NCBI GenBank assembly: GCA_024277285.1
Contig: JAJRVM010000284.1
Coordinates: 1-64,000, forward strand
Length of the DNA stretch: 64,000 nucleotides
Direction: 5' to 3'
Source of the DNA: Planctomycetota bacterium
GTDB taxonomy: Bacteria; Planctomycetota; Planctomycetia; Pirellulales; Pirellulaceae
Under the pieces are notes generated by a model. It made no database searches. It saw only the letters and a list, made by a program, of their open reading frames with translations, and was not told where the DNA came from. Shown here piece after piece: positions 37,307-46,666 of the stretch. The first letter of the stretch is position 1. Each line of letters opens with the position of its first letter. A program made the position numbers and the translations under genes.

Positions 37307-38152
37307 ATGCCTGAAGAATCCAAACAGCAGGTATCGGTCCCAACAGGGTCGGCGCTCAGAACGCGATTATTCGCACGTTACCGTTTCTTGCCGTTCGTGC
37401 TGCCGTTCGTCGTATTCATGTTGCTCGGGTTGCTCGAGCCGTCGCTGCCCAATGTGACCGGGGAGGTTGTGCCGTCGTCGGTGCCCAGCAGTGCGGATGC
37501 GGTGGCCGAGAACGCGGTTCGTGAACCCGACGAGGCGCAGCATCTGCTGAGCTATCCCTTGGCCAATATGATGCGCATTCTATTGACCGGAGCCGCCGTT
37601 CTTTTCGTCTTGCCAAGCTGGCGTGAGATTCCTTGGCGATGCAGTTGGTGGGCCGTCGCCGCCGGGCTGATCGGCGGCGTTATGTGGATAGCCCTGTGTC
37701 GGCTGAAGATTGAAGATCACGCCCTTGTCCTGGTCGGTTTGGGGCATTGGACGACGTTAGGCGATCGTGCCGCTTTTGATCCGTTCGCGGCACTCGGAAC
37801 CGTACCAACTTGGATGGTGCTCTTCCTGGCCGTTAGGCTGACCGGACTGGTGGTGATTGTGCCGCTCGTCGAAGAGTTCTTTCTGCGCGGGTTCCTGATG
37901 CGTTTTGTCGAGAAACCGGATTGGTGGACCATTGAACTTGGGACGGTCACCAAGATGGGTGCCGGGGTCGTTGTCCTCTACGCCGTCCTGTCTCACCCGG
38001 CCGAAATAATCGCGGCGGCCCTTTGGTTCTCGCTAATCACATTGCTCTACAGCCGCACCCGGAGCATTTGGGACTGCGTTGTCGCACACGCCGTCACGAA
38101 CGCCATGTTAGGCGTCTTCATCTTACTGTTTCGTGACTGGACACTTTGGTAA
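37307..38152 (+). CDS. CPBP family intramembrane metalloprotease, exosortase-associated type
   Basis: 281 residues from ATG 37307 with AGGGTG upstream; the frame extends back 80 codons through a tandem repeat, which is not convincing. About six to eight membrane helices. The ABI/CPBP active site is present: E189, E190 and R194 (EExxxR in PLVEEFFLRG), H230 (LSHPAE) and H261/N265 (HAVTN). The long acidic loop after helix 1 and overall layout resemble the CAAX-protease-related proteins found with exosortase systems. No exosortase gene is nearby. Family members cleave within membranes to process prenylated or sorted proteins. Confidence 0.85.
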   Translation: MPEESKQQVSVPTGSALRTRLFARYRFLPFVLPFVVFMLLGLLEPSLPNVTGEVVPSSVPSSADAVAENAVREPDEAQHLLSYPLANMMRILLTGAAVLFVLPSWREIPWRCSWWAVAAGLIGGVMWIALCRLKIEDHALVLVGLGHWTTLGDRAAFDPFAALGTVPTWMVLFLAVRLTGLVVIVPLVEEFFLRGFLMRFVEKPDWWTIELGTVTKMGAGVVVLYAVLSHPAEIIAAALWFSLITLLYSRTRSIWDCVVAHAVTNAMLGVFILLFRDWTLW

Positions 38153-38220
38153 GCGAAACAAGCCCGTCGCCTGGTGGCGGTGCGATCGGGGTTTCCGGGC
38201 GTGCTTTTGATGGGTATCTG

Positions 38221-38273
38221 CCGCCTCGGCGGGAACGCGGATCGATTGACATTTCCGCCCGGATTTTGGGCGG
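38221..38273. terminator. Hairpins between convergent genes
   Basis: CCGCC-TC-GGCGG at 38221-38232 and CCGCCC-GGATTTT-GGGCGG at 38255-38273 lie between the CPBP and TPR genes. No T-run follows, so termination is only suspected from position. Confidence 0.35.
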
Positions 38274-38366
38274 AGCTGCTACCGATTGCCGTTGCATTTC
38301 ACGCTGCCGCTGTACCACGTCAATAAGGAAGGCGTCAGCACGGAAGGCAGCTGCGGCGACGGTGGA

Positions 38367-39521
38367 TCAGGAACGCCTCGTCTTCTTGCCGTCGTGTTGA
38401 GCGGTAGTAGCAACCGACTGACGGAACGGCCGTTTTGCTTTATAGAGATTCAAGCGTTTGCGCAACGGGCCGACATTTTCCTGTGGTGCCGAGTCGATTG
38501 CGCGTCTGAGTGTGGCTTGTGCCTCGTCGAATTGTCCGCCGTTGGCAAAGGCGGCGGCCAACGTATCGAGATAGATGTAGTCGCGTTCGCCGTCGAGTTC
38601 GATCGCTTTTTGGGCGGACCGAATGGCCAAATCCGCGTTGCGAAACTGCGGGTCAGGGCAGGTTGCCATCAGCCAGGCGGCGCCTTGATAGGCTTGGCCA
38701 AACGACTTGTCCAAACTGATCGCCCGTTCAAAGTCATTGGCCGCTTTGTCCCATTGCCCCAGGCTGCGATAGGCATCACCTCGGTTCGCATAGCGTTCGC
38801 AGTTTTTGGGATCGAGCGCCACTGCGCGGCTGTAATCGCTCAACGCTTGCTTGAAGCGTCGCAGCTGAAAATAGGCGTGGCCGCGACTGGTATAGAACCC
38901 GGCATCCTGCGGTTGCAGTCGAATCGCCTTGTCATAGTCGGCTAATGCCTTGGCGAACTGGCCAAGTTCATACTGAATCTCGGCCCGGTTGAACCAGGCG
39001 TTGGCATATTTCGGCCGCAGTTCGACCGTCTTAGAAAAGTCCTGGAGTGCTTCGTCGAATTTGCCCATCAGTGCGAAGCCAACGCCGCGGTGGTGATACG
39101 ACTTCCAACGTTTCGGATCGAGTCCGATTGCGGCGTTGAAATCTTCCATGGCGCGCGAGTCCAGTTCGCGACCCTGCTGGTCGTCGCCGTGCTCGTTCGC
39201 CTCGGCGGCATGCTTGGCATGCGTCTCGCCTCGCTGATGCAAAACCCACGCTTCCAAACCGATGAGGTACTTTCGCACCTCTTGGCTGGTGGTCTTTTCA
39301 CGGATCTTTTCGATCTTCACCAGGACCCGGTTTTGAGCTTCCAGGGTCTTGGCCGCCTTGGCTTCCGCAAACAGTTGACTTTCTTTTGTTTTTGCTCGTT
39401 CCTGCGCAGTGGCTGGAACGGCAACAACACTGAACGTTCCCCAGCCGATCATCCAAACCGCCAACCAGGTGAACGGTACGGTGCGTGCGATGCGGGGCAA
39501 GCGAGAGAACTTAACCACCAT
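38367..39521 (-). CDS. Exported TPR protein
   Basis: 384 residues. A signal peptide (to about 39, ending VPATAQE) leads into a charged helical segment and then about six to seven TPR units from residue 125 to 360, with repeats such as RGVGFALMGKFDEALQDFSKT and NRAEIQYELGQFAKALADYDK. It acts as a protein-protein scaffold in the periplasm; partners are unknown. The ATG has GGAG eight bases upstream. The C-terminus is basic (GKKTRRS). Confidence 0.9.
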   Translation of the reverse strand: MVVKFSRLPRIARTVPFTWLAVWMIGWGTFSVVAVPATAQERAKTKESQLFAEAKAAKTLEAQNRVLVKIEKIREKTTSQEVRKYLIGLEAWVLHQRGETHAKHAAEANEHGDDQQGRELDSRAMEDFNAAIGLDPKRWKSYHHRGVGFALMGKFDEALQDFSKTVELRPKYANAWFNRAEIQYELGQFAKALADYDKAIRLQPQDAGFYTSRGHAYFQLRRFKQALSDYSRAVALDPKNCERYANRGDAYRSLGQWDKAANDFERAISLDKSFGQAYQGAAWLMATCPDPQFRNADLAIRSAQKAIELDGERDYIYLDTLAAAFANGGQFDEAQATLRRAIDSAPQENVGPLRKRLNLYKAKRPFRQSVATTAQHDGKKTRRS

Positions 39522-39844
39522 GTCAGAGTCTCCGCAAAAGTGAAGGCGAAAGTATCAAAAATATGCTTTGACGATTTTAAAAATCCGTATCTGTTTAACC
39601 AATTGCAGCGTTTGACTGAGTCGTTCTAGCCCAATAAACTTCTTCACCCACCGCCGAAGGGGGTGGGGGTCGATCCCTAGCCGATCCCTAGCCAACCAAG
39701 CCTCAATGCTCGGTCAACGTCATTCGGCCAAACTGTTACGCAATTCGAGATCCTGTGAACGGTTTCAAGCGAGCTGTAGTTTTTGGGCAGAGCGACTGCC
39801 CCGCTTCTGTCGCGTGATTGTTCTATTATTGTTGACAACGGGCG
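39522..39844. other. Intergenic with REP-like hairpin
   Basis: 323 bases between the fumarase gene and the TPR gene, both on the minus strand. The only recognisable element is the second REP-like hairpin (39641-39673). Confidence 0.6.
39641..39673. repeat. REP-like hairpin, copy 2
   Basis: Shares the 14-base left part TCTTCACCCACCGC and right part GGTGGGGGTCGA with the element at 98-132. Directly after it, CGATCCCTAGC occurs twice. Confidence 0.55.
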
Positions 39845-41269
39845 TCATGCATGCGGATGCGTCATGCTCATCGGATCCAATGCTTCCTGCAATGTCGATT
39901 CTGGTAAGATCTTCTGTTCCAAGCACAATTGCCGAATCGTCTTGCCCGACTTGAATGCTTCTTTGGCAAGTTGCGAGGCTTTTTCATATCCGATCAAGGG
40001 GTTCAGGCTGGTAACCATCGACAGGCTCTGCTCGACGCTGGCCGCACATGATTCCGGGTTCGCCTCCATCTCGGCGGCACAGAAATCGCCGAAAGCACGC
40101 GTTACCGAGGCGAGCAAGCGAATGCTCTCGAGCGTTGCGTGTCCCATCACCGGCATCATGATGTTCAGCTGAAACTGCCCGCCCGTCGCGCCGCTCATCG
40201 TGATCGTCGCATCGTTGCCGATCACGCGCGTTGCCACTTGCATCATGCTCTCGCACATCACCGGGTTCACTTTGCCCGGCATGATCGAGCTGCCTGGTTG
40301 GCGTGTGGGCAGTTTAATTTCATAGAATCCGCAGCGTGGGCCGGAGCCAAGCCAGCGGATGTTGTTGGCGACGTTGAACAAGGTGGTAGCGATCGTGCGC
40401 AATTGGCCATGGCACGACACCAAGCCATCGCGCTGCGCATTCGCCTCGAAATGGTCGACCGCTTCAATAAACGGGATGCCTGTCTCATTGGCCAACACCT
40501 GCGCCACTCGGTTGCCGAATTCGGGGTGCGTGTTGATTCCCGACCCGACCGCCGTGCCGCCGACAGGGAGCTCGAGAATCGCCTCAATTGCCTGCTCGGC
40601 GCGCTGGCAAGACAGCGAAATCTGCCGGCCGAAAGCGCCGATCTCTTGCCCTAAACGCAGTGGCGTCGCATCCATCAAATGCGTGCGGCCGATCTTGATG
40701 ATCTCGTCCCAGTCCTTCGCTTTCTGGGCGAGTGTGTCCGCGAGTTGCCGTAGTGCCGGCAGCAGGTCGTTCTTGATCTGGTCCGCGACCGCAACATGAA
40801 TCGCTGTTGGAAACGTATCGTTCGTGCTCTGTCCCATGTTGACATGGTCGTTGGGATGGATCGGCTTTTCGGGGCTGAAGCGGTCGCCGTCGATCAGCTC
40901 GATCGCCCGATTTGCGATCACTTCGTTGCAGTTCATGTTGCTTGACGTGCCCGATCCGGTTTGAAACACGTCGACCGGGAACTCACCGTCAAGCTTCCCC
41001 TCGATCACCTCCCGGCACGCTTGCAGCATCGCGTCGACCTGGGCCTCGCTCATCGGATTCTTGCCGCTGCCCGTCAGTTTTCCCAGGTCACGGTTGGCTA
41101 TGCCACAGGCGTATTTCACCAGCCCCATGGCGTGCACCAGCGCGGGGGGTAATTCCCAACCGGAAATGGGGAAATTCTCGACGGCACGCTGAGTTTGCGC
41201 TCCGTAATAAGCCTGCGCCGGGACTAGAACCTCACCCATCGAATCGCGTTCGGTGCGAAAATCGCTCAT
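39845..41269 (-). CDS. fumC: Class II fumarate hydratase
   Basis: 474 residues from ATG 41269, which is spaced seven bases from AGGA; ATG 41275 is too close to it. Family motifs are SGTSSNMNCNEVIANRA and the lyase signature GSSIMPGKVNPV near residue 325-336. The homotetrameric, iron-free enzyme interconverts fumarate and L-malate in the citric acid cycle. No other cycle genes are adjacent. Aspartase is the main look-alike; N-terminal and GSxxMPxKxNP details fit fumarase better. Confidence 0.93.
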   Translation of the reverse strand: MSDFRTERDSMGEVLVPAQAYYGAQTQRAVENFPISGWELPPALVHAMGLVKYACGIANRDLGKLTGSGKNPMSEAQVDAMLQACREVIEGKLDGEFPVDVFQTGSGTSSNMNCNEVIANRAIELIDGDRFSPEKPIHPNDHVNMGQSTNDTFPTAIHVAVADQIKNDLLPALRQLADTLAQKAKDWDEIIKIGRTHLMDATPLRLGQEIGAFGRQISLSCQRAEQAIEAILELPVGGTAVGSGINTHPEFGNRVAQVLANETGIPFIEAVDHFEANAQRDGLVSCHGQLRTIATTLFNVANNIRWLGSGPRCGFYEIKLPTRQPGSSIMPGKVNPVMCESMMQVATRVIGNDATITMSGATGGQFQLNIMMPVMGHATLESIRLLASVTRAFGDFCAAEMEANPESCAASVEQSLSMVTSLNPLIGYEKASQLAKEAFKSGKTIRQLCLEQKILPESTLQEALDPMSMTHPHA

Positions 41270-41762
41270 CGCCATGTCCTTTCTCAAGTTGCGGAAAATC
41301 GCGGCATCGCCGATATGATAGCCGCAATCAGGACTAGCTCCAAGACACACTTTATCGCCAGTGCCTACCAGGGGGGGCCGCCGGGGTCAATTTGGAGTGG
41401 TAGTGACTCGGACCCTCATTGGTGGAGCTGTGTCCTTCCCGTTCTTGCGCCGCGAGCGGTTGATCAATGTGGCCCCGCAGGCAAGTAGCTAGCAGTCGAG
41501 GTCAGGCACGCTGCAGGCAGAAAAGAGGCTGGCATCACGCTTCTCTTCTTGCCCGCCATTTTCTCTTGCCCTCAAACGAGCCCACTCTACCACGTTGATT
41601 ACTTGATTGGCTGCCGAGACTGTGCGATGCTCTGTGGGCGGTTTTCATGGAATCGCGACGGCCGTGTTGGGCTGGGCTGGGGTTAAACGGCTTGGTCTGT
41701 GTTTCGGGGTTGGCGTGTGCGTGGATGAATTGGCGAATCGAGTCTTGCGGGAGGAGTGTCAC
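41270..41762. other. Divergent intergenic region, no gene seen
   Basis: 493 bases between fumC and the GntP gene. It contains CCGCCGGG-rich and AGAAG/CTTCT-rich stretches with weak pairing; no convincing promoter or terminator. Confidence 0.45.
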
Positions 41763-43427
41763 GTGCATTGGCGTACTGCGAGGTTGAGTCTTCTGCTGGC
41801 CGGAGTCGTTGCCTGTCTTTGGATGATCGGCGCCCAAGTGGCGCGGGATGCGCTCGGTGCGGCAACGCCGCACGTAGCCCAACAGGCGGAATCCGCCGCA
41901 AACGAAGCGTCTTCTGCGCAGAGCGGTGATGGCACGACTGGTGACGACCCAACGGGTGTTCTCGAGCCAAGCGGAACGGACCTGGAAAAAGCGACGGTTC
42001 ACGTGGATACCGACGCGGTCAATCCCAACATCTGGCCGCTCATTGTGCTGGCGGTCGGGATCGTCATCGTGCTGGGGCTGATAATCGGTATGAAGGTCAA
42101 CGCGTTCTTGGCGTTGATCACGGCGGCCATGGTGGTCAGCTTGTTGGCGGAAGGGGAGTTAGCGGACAAGATTTCTCGCGTGGCGACGGCGTTCGGCGAA
42201 TCGGCGGGGAAGATCGGCATTGTGATCGCATTGGCAGCGGTGATTGGCAAGTGCATGCTGGACAGCGGTGCGGCGGACCGGATCGTACGCGGTTTCTTAC
42301 GACTATTCGGTCAGAAGCAAGCTCCGCTGGCACTGGCTGGGAGTGGTTTTTTTCTGGCGATACCGGTCTTCTTCGACACGGTATTCTACTTGCTTGTACC
42401 ATTGGCCCGCTCGTTGCATCGCAAGACGCAGGTCAACTATTTGCTCTATGTCTTGGCGATTGGCGTTGGCGGCGCGATCACGCACACCCTGGTTCCTCCC
42501 ACTCCTGGCCCGTTGATAATGGCGGCGAATTTGCATTTTGACATCGGCGTCATGGTATTTGTGGGCGCGTTAGTAGCGTTGCCTGCCGCAGCGGCTGGGC
42601 TGCTGTTTTCGTACATGGCCAATCGGTTGATGCCAATTCCGATGCGCAGCATTGGCAACGAACCGGACCCAGAACCGTTGCAGGATGCTGATCTTCCCCC
42701 GCTTTGGCTCGCCACCGCCCCGGTCGTGTTGCCGGTGTTGTTGATTATCGGCAATTCGGCCTTCTCATTGGTGTCGCTCGACGCCGCCAGTCCGGCTTGG
42801 TTGCACACAGCGCGCGGAATCGTCGCGATTGTCGGCAATCCCAACCTGGCGCTCCTGTTTTCAGCCGTGATCGCCATCTTGACGCTCTTCGTCGGCCGCG
42901 GGCTCTCCCGTGCCGATCTGTCGCATTCGATTGAAACGGCGCTGATGAGTGGTGGCGTCATCATTTTGATTACGGCTGGTGGCGGCGCATTTGGCGCGAT
43001 GCTGCAAGTGGCGAAAGTTGGACCTGCGATCGAGCATTTCTTTTCGGGCACGCAGGCTACCGGCTTGATGATTCTGGTTTTAGGGTTCAGTGTGGCCTCG
43101 GTCCTGAAGATTGCGCAGGGGTCAAGTACCGTGGCCATGATCACCGGTTCGGCTATGCTCGCTGGCGTAGCAGGCTCTGCTTCACTCGGGTTCCACCCCG
43201 TCTATCTGGCCACCGCCATCGGCTCGGGATCGCTAATGGGTTCGTGGATGAATGACAGTGGGTTTTGGATCTTTTCCAAGATGAGTGGTTTGACCGAGAG
43301 TGAAGCTCTCAAGTCATGGACCCCGGCGCTGATGGTCCTGGCCCTCGTCGGCTTGGCCGTCACGTTGTTGCTGGCGGCTACGCTACCTTATCCGCCACTG
43401 ACAGTGGCACCGACCAGCATGCCATGA
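41763..43427 (+). CDS. GntP family permease with extended N-terminus
   Basis: 554 residues from GTG 41763, which has GGGAGGAG seven bases upstream; the frame to 41607 is unsupported. A first hydrophobic segment (LSLLLAGVVACLW) is followed by about 60 polar residues rich in Ala, Gly, Asp, Ser and Thr, then about twelve membrane helices with the GntP core, for example IPVFFDTVFYLLVPLA and THTLVPPTPGPL. GntP proteins carry gluconate and related sugar acids with protons. The polar extension is not usual for the family and may be an exported loop or a cleaved signal. It overlaps the following small gene by four bases. Confidence 0.88.
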   Translation: MHWRTARLSLLLAGVVACLWMIGAQVARDALGAATPHVAQQAESAANEASSAQSGDGTTGDDPTGVLEPSGTDLEKATVHVDTDAVNPNIWPLIVLAVGIVIVLGLIIGMKVNAFLALITAAMVVSLLAEGELADKISRVATAFGESAGKIGIVIALAAVIGKCMLDSGAADRIVRGFLRLFGQKQAPLALAGSGFFLAIPVFFDTVFYLLVPLARSLHRKTQVNYLLYVLAIGVGGAITHTLVPPTPGPLIMAANLHFDIGVMVFVGALVALPAAAAGLLFSYMANRLMPIPMRSIGNEPDPEPLQDADLPPLWLATAPVVLPVLLIIGNSAFSLVSLDAASPAWLHTARGIVAIVGNPNLALLFSAVIAILTLFVGRGLSRADLSHSIETALMSGGVIILITAGGGAFGAMLQVAKVGPAIEHFFSGTQATGLMILVLGFSVASVLKIAQGSSTVAMITGSAMLAGVAGSASLGFHPVYLATAIGSGSLMGSWMNDSGFWIFSKMSGLTESEALKSWTPALMVLALVGLAVTLLLAATLPYPPLTVAPTSMP

Positions 43428-43714
43428 TGATGTCCAAGCGAAACCGTTTTCGCATTCGCCACACGGGCTGCAGCCTGTTGATCGTTGCCTGTGTCGTCAC
43501 GGCGATCATGCTGCAGGCCAATCGCATTTTCGTCATTGCGGTCTATGCGGCGACCGTTCCCAACGAGTTCGATTATGCACGCGTTCGAACGGTGCTGCAG
43601 TTCTTGCTGATGATCGCTCTGCTACTGCCAGAATGGTGGTTGCTCGATCGCCTGACGCAATTGGCTCGAAGCGGGCTCGCTCTTTTCGTAGCGGACACGC
43701 CGGACGAACATTGA
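43424..43714 (+). CDS. Small two-helix membrane protein coupled to GntP
   Basis: 96 residues. Its ATG overlaps the permease stop as ATGA, which points to translational coupling; two more in-frame ATG codons follow at once. Two hydrophobic segments (LLIVACVVTAIML and LLMIALLLPEWWLL) suggest two membrane helices with a basic start. No family was recognised. Possible roles are an accessory subunit of the permease or an unrelated membrane protein. Confidence 0.65.
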   Translation: MMMSKRNRFRIRHTGCSLLIVACVVTAIMLQANRIFVIAVYAATVPNEFDYARVRTVLQFLLMIALLLPEWWLLDRLTQLARSGLALFVADTPDEH

Positions 43715-43800
43715 GCAGTTCTCGGCCTGGCACCAAGCTCGAGTTGCTCTGTTGGTAATCAACGTGAGAGAGTGATTCTCAGCTGCGATCTCTCGATCGG

Positions 43801-45462
43801 TCAGCGTCGCATGCCGTGTCTTGGTTCGGTGATTACCGCTTCTCCATCATCTTCTAGAGTGGCATGGACCGGGAGCGCGGCGGTGCGTGGGGCGGTGATT
43901 TGGATATCGTGTGCGGCCAGTGCGTAACGCCGGCCGGTCTCGTCCTCGACGAATACACGGATATGGCATTGCCCTCGTGCTTCGAGTGGGATTTTTATGG
44001 CGGTCAGAAAATCGCCGTTCGTTACCGCCACGCGTCGCTGCGCCCAACGCTGATCATTCGCCTGCTGGTAGGTGGCGTTGAATTGACTCAGGGCCTTGAA
44101 CGAGTCGTCGTACCGATAACGTGTTGGCGGATCGATCCGCAAGTGGTCGCGTCGGCAGACCAGTTCGACCGTTCCGGTTCCCGAGAACTTGCTGGTGCCG
44201 CGCACTTCGAGGATGGTCCCGGCCATTGCTTTGTCCGCGACCTTCAATGTAACAGGTTGCGGGTAAGGCATACGCATCAGCGGGTCGCCGAACAGGTTGA
44301 ACAGCAAGATGTGCTCGCGACGTTCCTCGTGCAGCAGGCCCGGATTCGGGCTGACCGCCCTGCCCAATAGGTCGAGCAACTTGCGCGATGTTCGGTCGGG
44401 CGAGTCGTCGGCCAATTGCCGTTTTGCGTTCATCACCAGCTCACCAAGGGTTGGCGTCCGCTTGCGAAAATACTCGTCCATCAGCCCACTTCCCAATACC
44501 GCCATGGCGTAGGGCATCGTCACGCGCGAACCCGCCAATACGGCAGCTGGGCCGCCCGGCGCTCGCAGCATTTCCTCGGCCAGGCAATCGTAAGGTTGGT
44601 CATAAGCGCCCGTGTAACACGCCAGGAAAATAGCGATGGGGATACCGTTTTGATTCTCAAGTTCCGGTATGTCCGTGATGTTCAAGATGTGATGGGACCG
44701 GCTCGGCACACGCACTCGGTCAAGTTGGTATGGATACCCGTGGCCAATATAGACCCAAAACAGACAGCCTTCGTTAAATCGGTTGACCGTCTCGGTGTGA
44801 AACTGGTACGGGTTCGGGCAAAACGGACTGCGCCAACTGCCATAGGTCATCGAGGTGCGGTATGAAGCGGGTATCCCGTCGGTCAGGAACTTCTTGGTGG
44901 CCAGTTCCACGATGGGGTCCAGCAGTGGACCGAACCCGCCAATGCCGGCGACGAAATTCACCCGTTGCTGCCAGGCGCCTTGGTGCCCTTGCATTTCGTA
45001 CCGGATAATCTTGTCGACCATCAACGACAGTTCTGCCGGACTATCGGCTGGCAAACGACCGATCGCCACGTCGGGCACGCCATCGTCATCTAAATCGGCG
45101 TACCAATTGTCGGTCGGCAGCTCGGGGGTCGAGTGCCAGCGTATATTGACCTTAGCTTTGGCCATGAAAGCAGGGATCGAACGCGCTCGTATCATCGGAT
45201 CGACCACCGCAAGGGGTTCTGCATCGCCCACCAATAGGATGAACCGTAGCCCACCCTGTGTGGCTTGTTGACGAATTGCCTCACGAATCTGCACCGCACT
45301 GCCCGCGTTCGACACAAATGCAAACGTATGGCCTTGCGCTGCACGATGAGCTACCCAGGGACGCAGCGCGTCGAGATACGCCGGCGGGCTGACCACCACC
45401 GTGTCGGCGGGGCCCGCAGCCGCGATAGTGCTGAGCGCAAGAAGCAGGGAAGTTGCAAACAT
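43801..45462 (-). CDS. Gingipain-like C25 family peptidase
   Basis: 553 residues from ATG 45462; the frame begins at TTG 45477, and GTG 45468 is also possible. A signal peptide (FATSLLLALSTIAAAG) precedes the catalytic part. The C25 pair is visible: H241 in VYIGHGYPY and C282 in FLACYTGAYD, with the subdomain sequence LLVGDAEP and DDDGVPDVAIGRLPA before it. About 150 C-terminal residues form a beta domain. Gingipain relatives are exported cysteine proteases cleaving after Arg or Lys; the specificity here is not known. No T9SS-type C-terminal sorting domain or hemagglutinin repeats are seen, so it is a short version. Confidence 0.85.
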   Translation of the reverse strand: MFATSLLLALSTIAAAGPADTVVVSPPAYLDALRPWVAHRAAQGHTFAFVSNAGSAVQIREAIRQQATQGGLRFILLVGDAEPLAVVDPMIRARSIPAFMAKAKVNIRWHSTPELPTDNWYADLDDDGVPDVAIGRLPADSPAELSLMVDKIIRYEMQGHQGAWQQRVNFVAGIGGFGPLLDPIVELATKKFLTDGIPASYRTSMTYGSWRSPFCPNPYQFHTETVNRFNEGCLFWVYIGHGYPYQLDRVRVPSRSHHILNITDIPELENQNGIPIAIFLACYTGAYDQPYDCLAEEMLRAPGGPAAVLAGSRVTMPYAMAVLGSGLMDEYFRKRTPTLGELVMNAKRQLADDSPDRTSRKLLDLLGRAVSPNPGLLHEERREHILLFNLFGDPLMRMPYPQPVTLKVADKAMAGTILEVRGTSKFSGTGTVELVCRRDHLRIDPPTRYRYDDSFKALSQFNATYQQANDQRWAQRRVAVTNGDFLTAIKIPLEARGQCHIRVFVEDETGRRYALAAHDIQITAPRTAALPVHATLEDDGEAVITEPRHGMRR

Positions 45463-45786
45463 AAGCACGCAATCCAATTCAGTTTCAGCCCATGCTCCGC
45501 ACGCACCTGGCGGATCGGTATTGCCCCTGCATGGCTCGATGAGATAGAGGAGGTTGCCGCGCTATGGCGGAAAAAGGTGGCGAAGTCTAATCGCATTGCC
45601 CAGTGCACGGCAAGATGAATTTGCCGCCAGCGTGTGTCTGGGTAAGTTGAGGCGAATGGTGAATGCGAGATATTGACCCCTCGGCCTCGCTCCATTTGCG
45701 CACACGCACGAAAGCTAGCAACCAAAACGGCCGCTCGAAACGAGCAGCCGTTGGATGGAATAGAATTGGCTGAAACAGATTTGGAG
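45463..45786. other. Intergenic, upstream of C25 and downstream of tRNA
   Basis: About 320 bases. It contains the tRNA terminator hairpin (45723-45754); no gene or promoter for the peptidase could be assigned. Confidence 0.5.
45723..45754 (-). terminator. Terminator hairpin after tRNA-Gly
   Basis: Read on the minus strand, CAACGGCTGCTCG and CGAGCGGCCGTTTTG form a long stem round a three-base loop, with a short T-run in the right arm. It begins 33 bases after the tRNA end, the right place for termination. Confidence 0.65.
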
Positions 45787-45857
45787 AGCGGGTGAGGGGA
45801 ATCGAACCCCCGTGTCAAGCTTGGGAAGCTTGTGTACTACCATTGTACGACACCCGC
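45787..45857 (-). tRNA. tRNA-Gly (anticodon CCC)
   Basis: 71 nt with a full cloverleaf: acceptor GCGGGTG pairing CACCCGC, D arm GTAC/GTAC, anticodon stem CAAGC/GCTTG with the loop TTCCCAA (U33 then CCC), and a T arm with loop TTCGATT. It decodes GGG. The discriminator is U and no CCA is encoded. It stands alone. Confidence 0.95.
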
Positions 45858-46159
45858 GAAAACCGCTCGGATAGTGCTCTTTCACTCCCGTTGGTTGCTG
45901 AAACTTGCCGGTGAATCTTGCCCAAGAGAATAAGTTTTTTGCCGTCAGTAGCACGGTGCTCCCAATTATAGCACACTCCCAACCCCGGAAACAACGGGCG
46001 GTTCCTAAGTCGCCGGAGCCAGCCGGGATTCCCCGCCTTGGTTGCGCTTGCCACGTTGCTGCATCATTGGGGCTGCGCATCATTGGAGCTTGGACCCACG
46101 GGCTGGTGCCATGGAAGCTCCTGGGCCAGTGATTCTGGCGAAAGGAACAACGCTGGCGC
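45858..46159. other. Intergenic, no gene seen
   Basis: 302 bases between the tRNA and the DUF2007 gene. It should hold the tRNA promoter on the minus strand; no clear pair was found. The overlapping frames have no family features. Confidence 0.45.
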
Positions 46160-46666
46160 CTACCACACGGTCGTGTCGAAGAACACGGCGGCGATGGTAA
46201 AGGCACCAATCGCCAGGCCGATCATGGCGAGCACCAGAATCCAAACGGCCTTACGATTGCCTCCCGGCGCGTCGTTGGACAACAGTCGATAGCGCACCAA
46301 CAACCAAACGGCATAGATGCTGAACGGGATGCCCACAACGACACCGATGACCGCACTCAGTCCGGCACGGCGCAGCGCGTCCGCCGCCGCCAACGCGTCT
46401 TCGTCGAATTCATCGTCGTCATTGTCTTGCAGTGTCCGATCGTCCTGTGAGTCGGAACGGACATCGGCAAGGAGTTTCTTGGCACGCGGTACGTCGGTTC
46501 GGGCAACGAGGAGCCCGATGCCAACGTTGGCTAGGTACGAGAGAGCGTGGGATGTCGCCTGTCCCGTCAGGCTTGCTTCGATCCCCGCTTCTTCCAGCCG
46601 ATTATGCGCCAACGACGCCTCGAAGGACGATTTGAATTTTGCGACTTCTGTCAGCACTTTTTCCAT
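46160..46666 (-). CDS. DUF2007-type membrane protein
   Basis: 168 residues or so from ATG 46666; the frame extends back 25 codons without support. Residues 1-70 form the DUF2007 domain (FKSSFEASLAHNRLEEAGIEASLTG, then GIGLLVARTDVPRAKKLLADV), a small fold linked to signalling of unknown type. An acidic linker (DNDDDEFDEDA) leads to two membrane helices with a loop between. It would be anchored at the inner membrane with the domain inside. Function unknown. Confidence 0.75.
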   Translation of the reverse strand: MEKVLTEVAKFKSSFEASLAHNRLEEAGIEASLTGQATSHALSYLANVGIGLLVARTDVPRAKKLLADVRSDSQDDRTLQDNDDDEFDEDALAAADALRRAGLSAVIGVVVGIPFSIYAVWLLVRYRLLSNDAPGGNRKAVWILVLAMIGLAIGAFTIAAVFFDTTVW

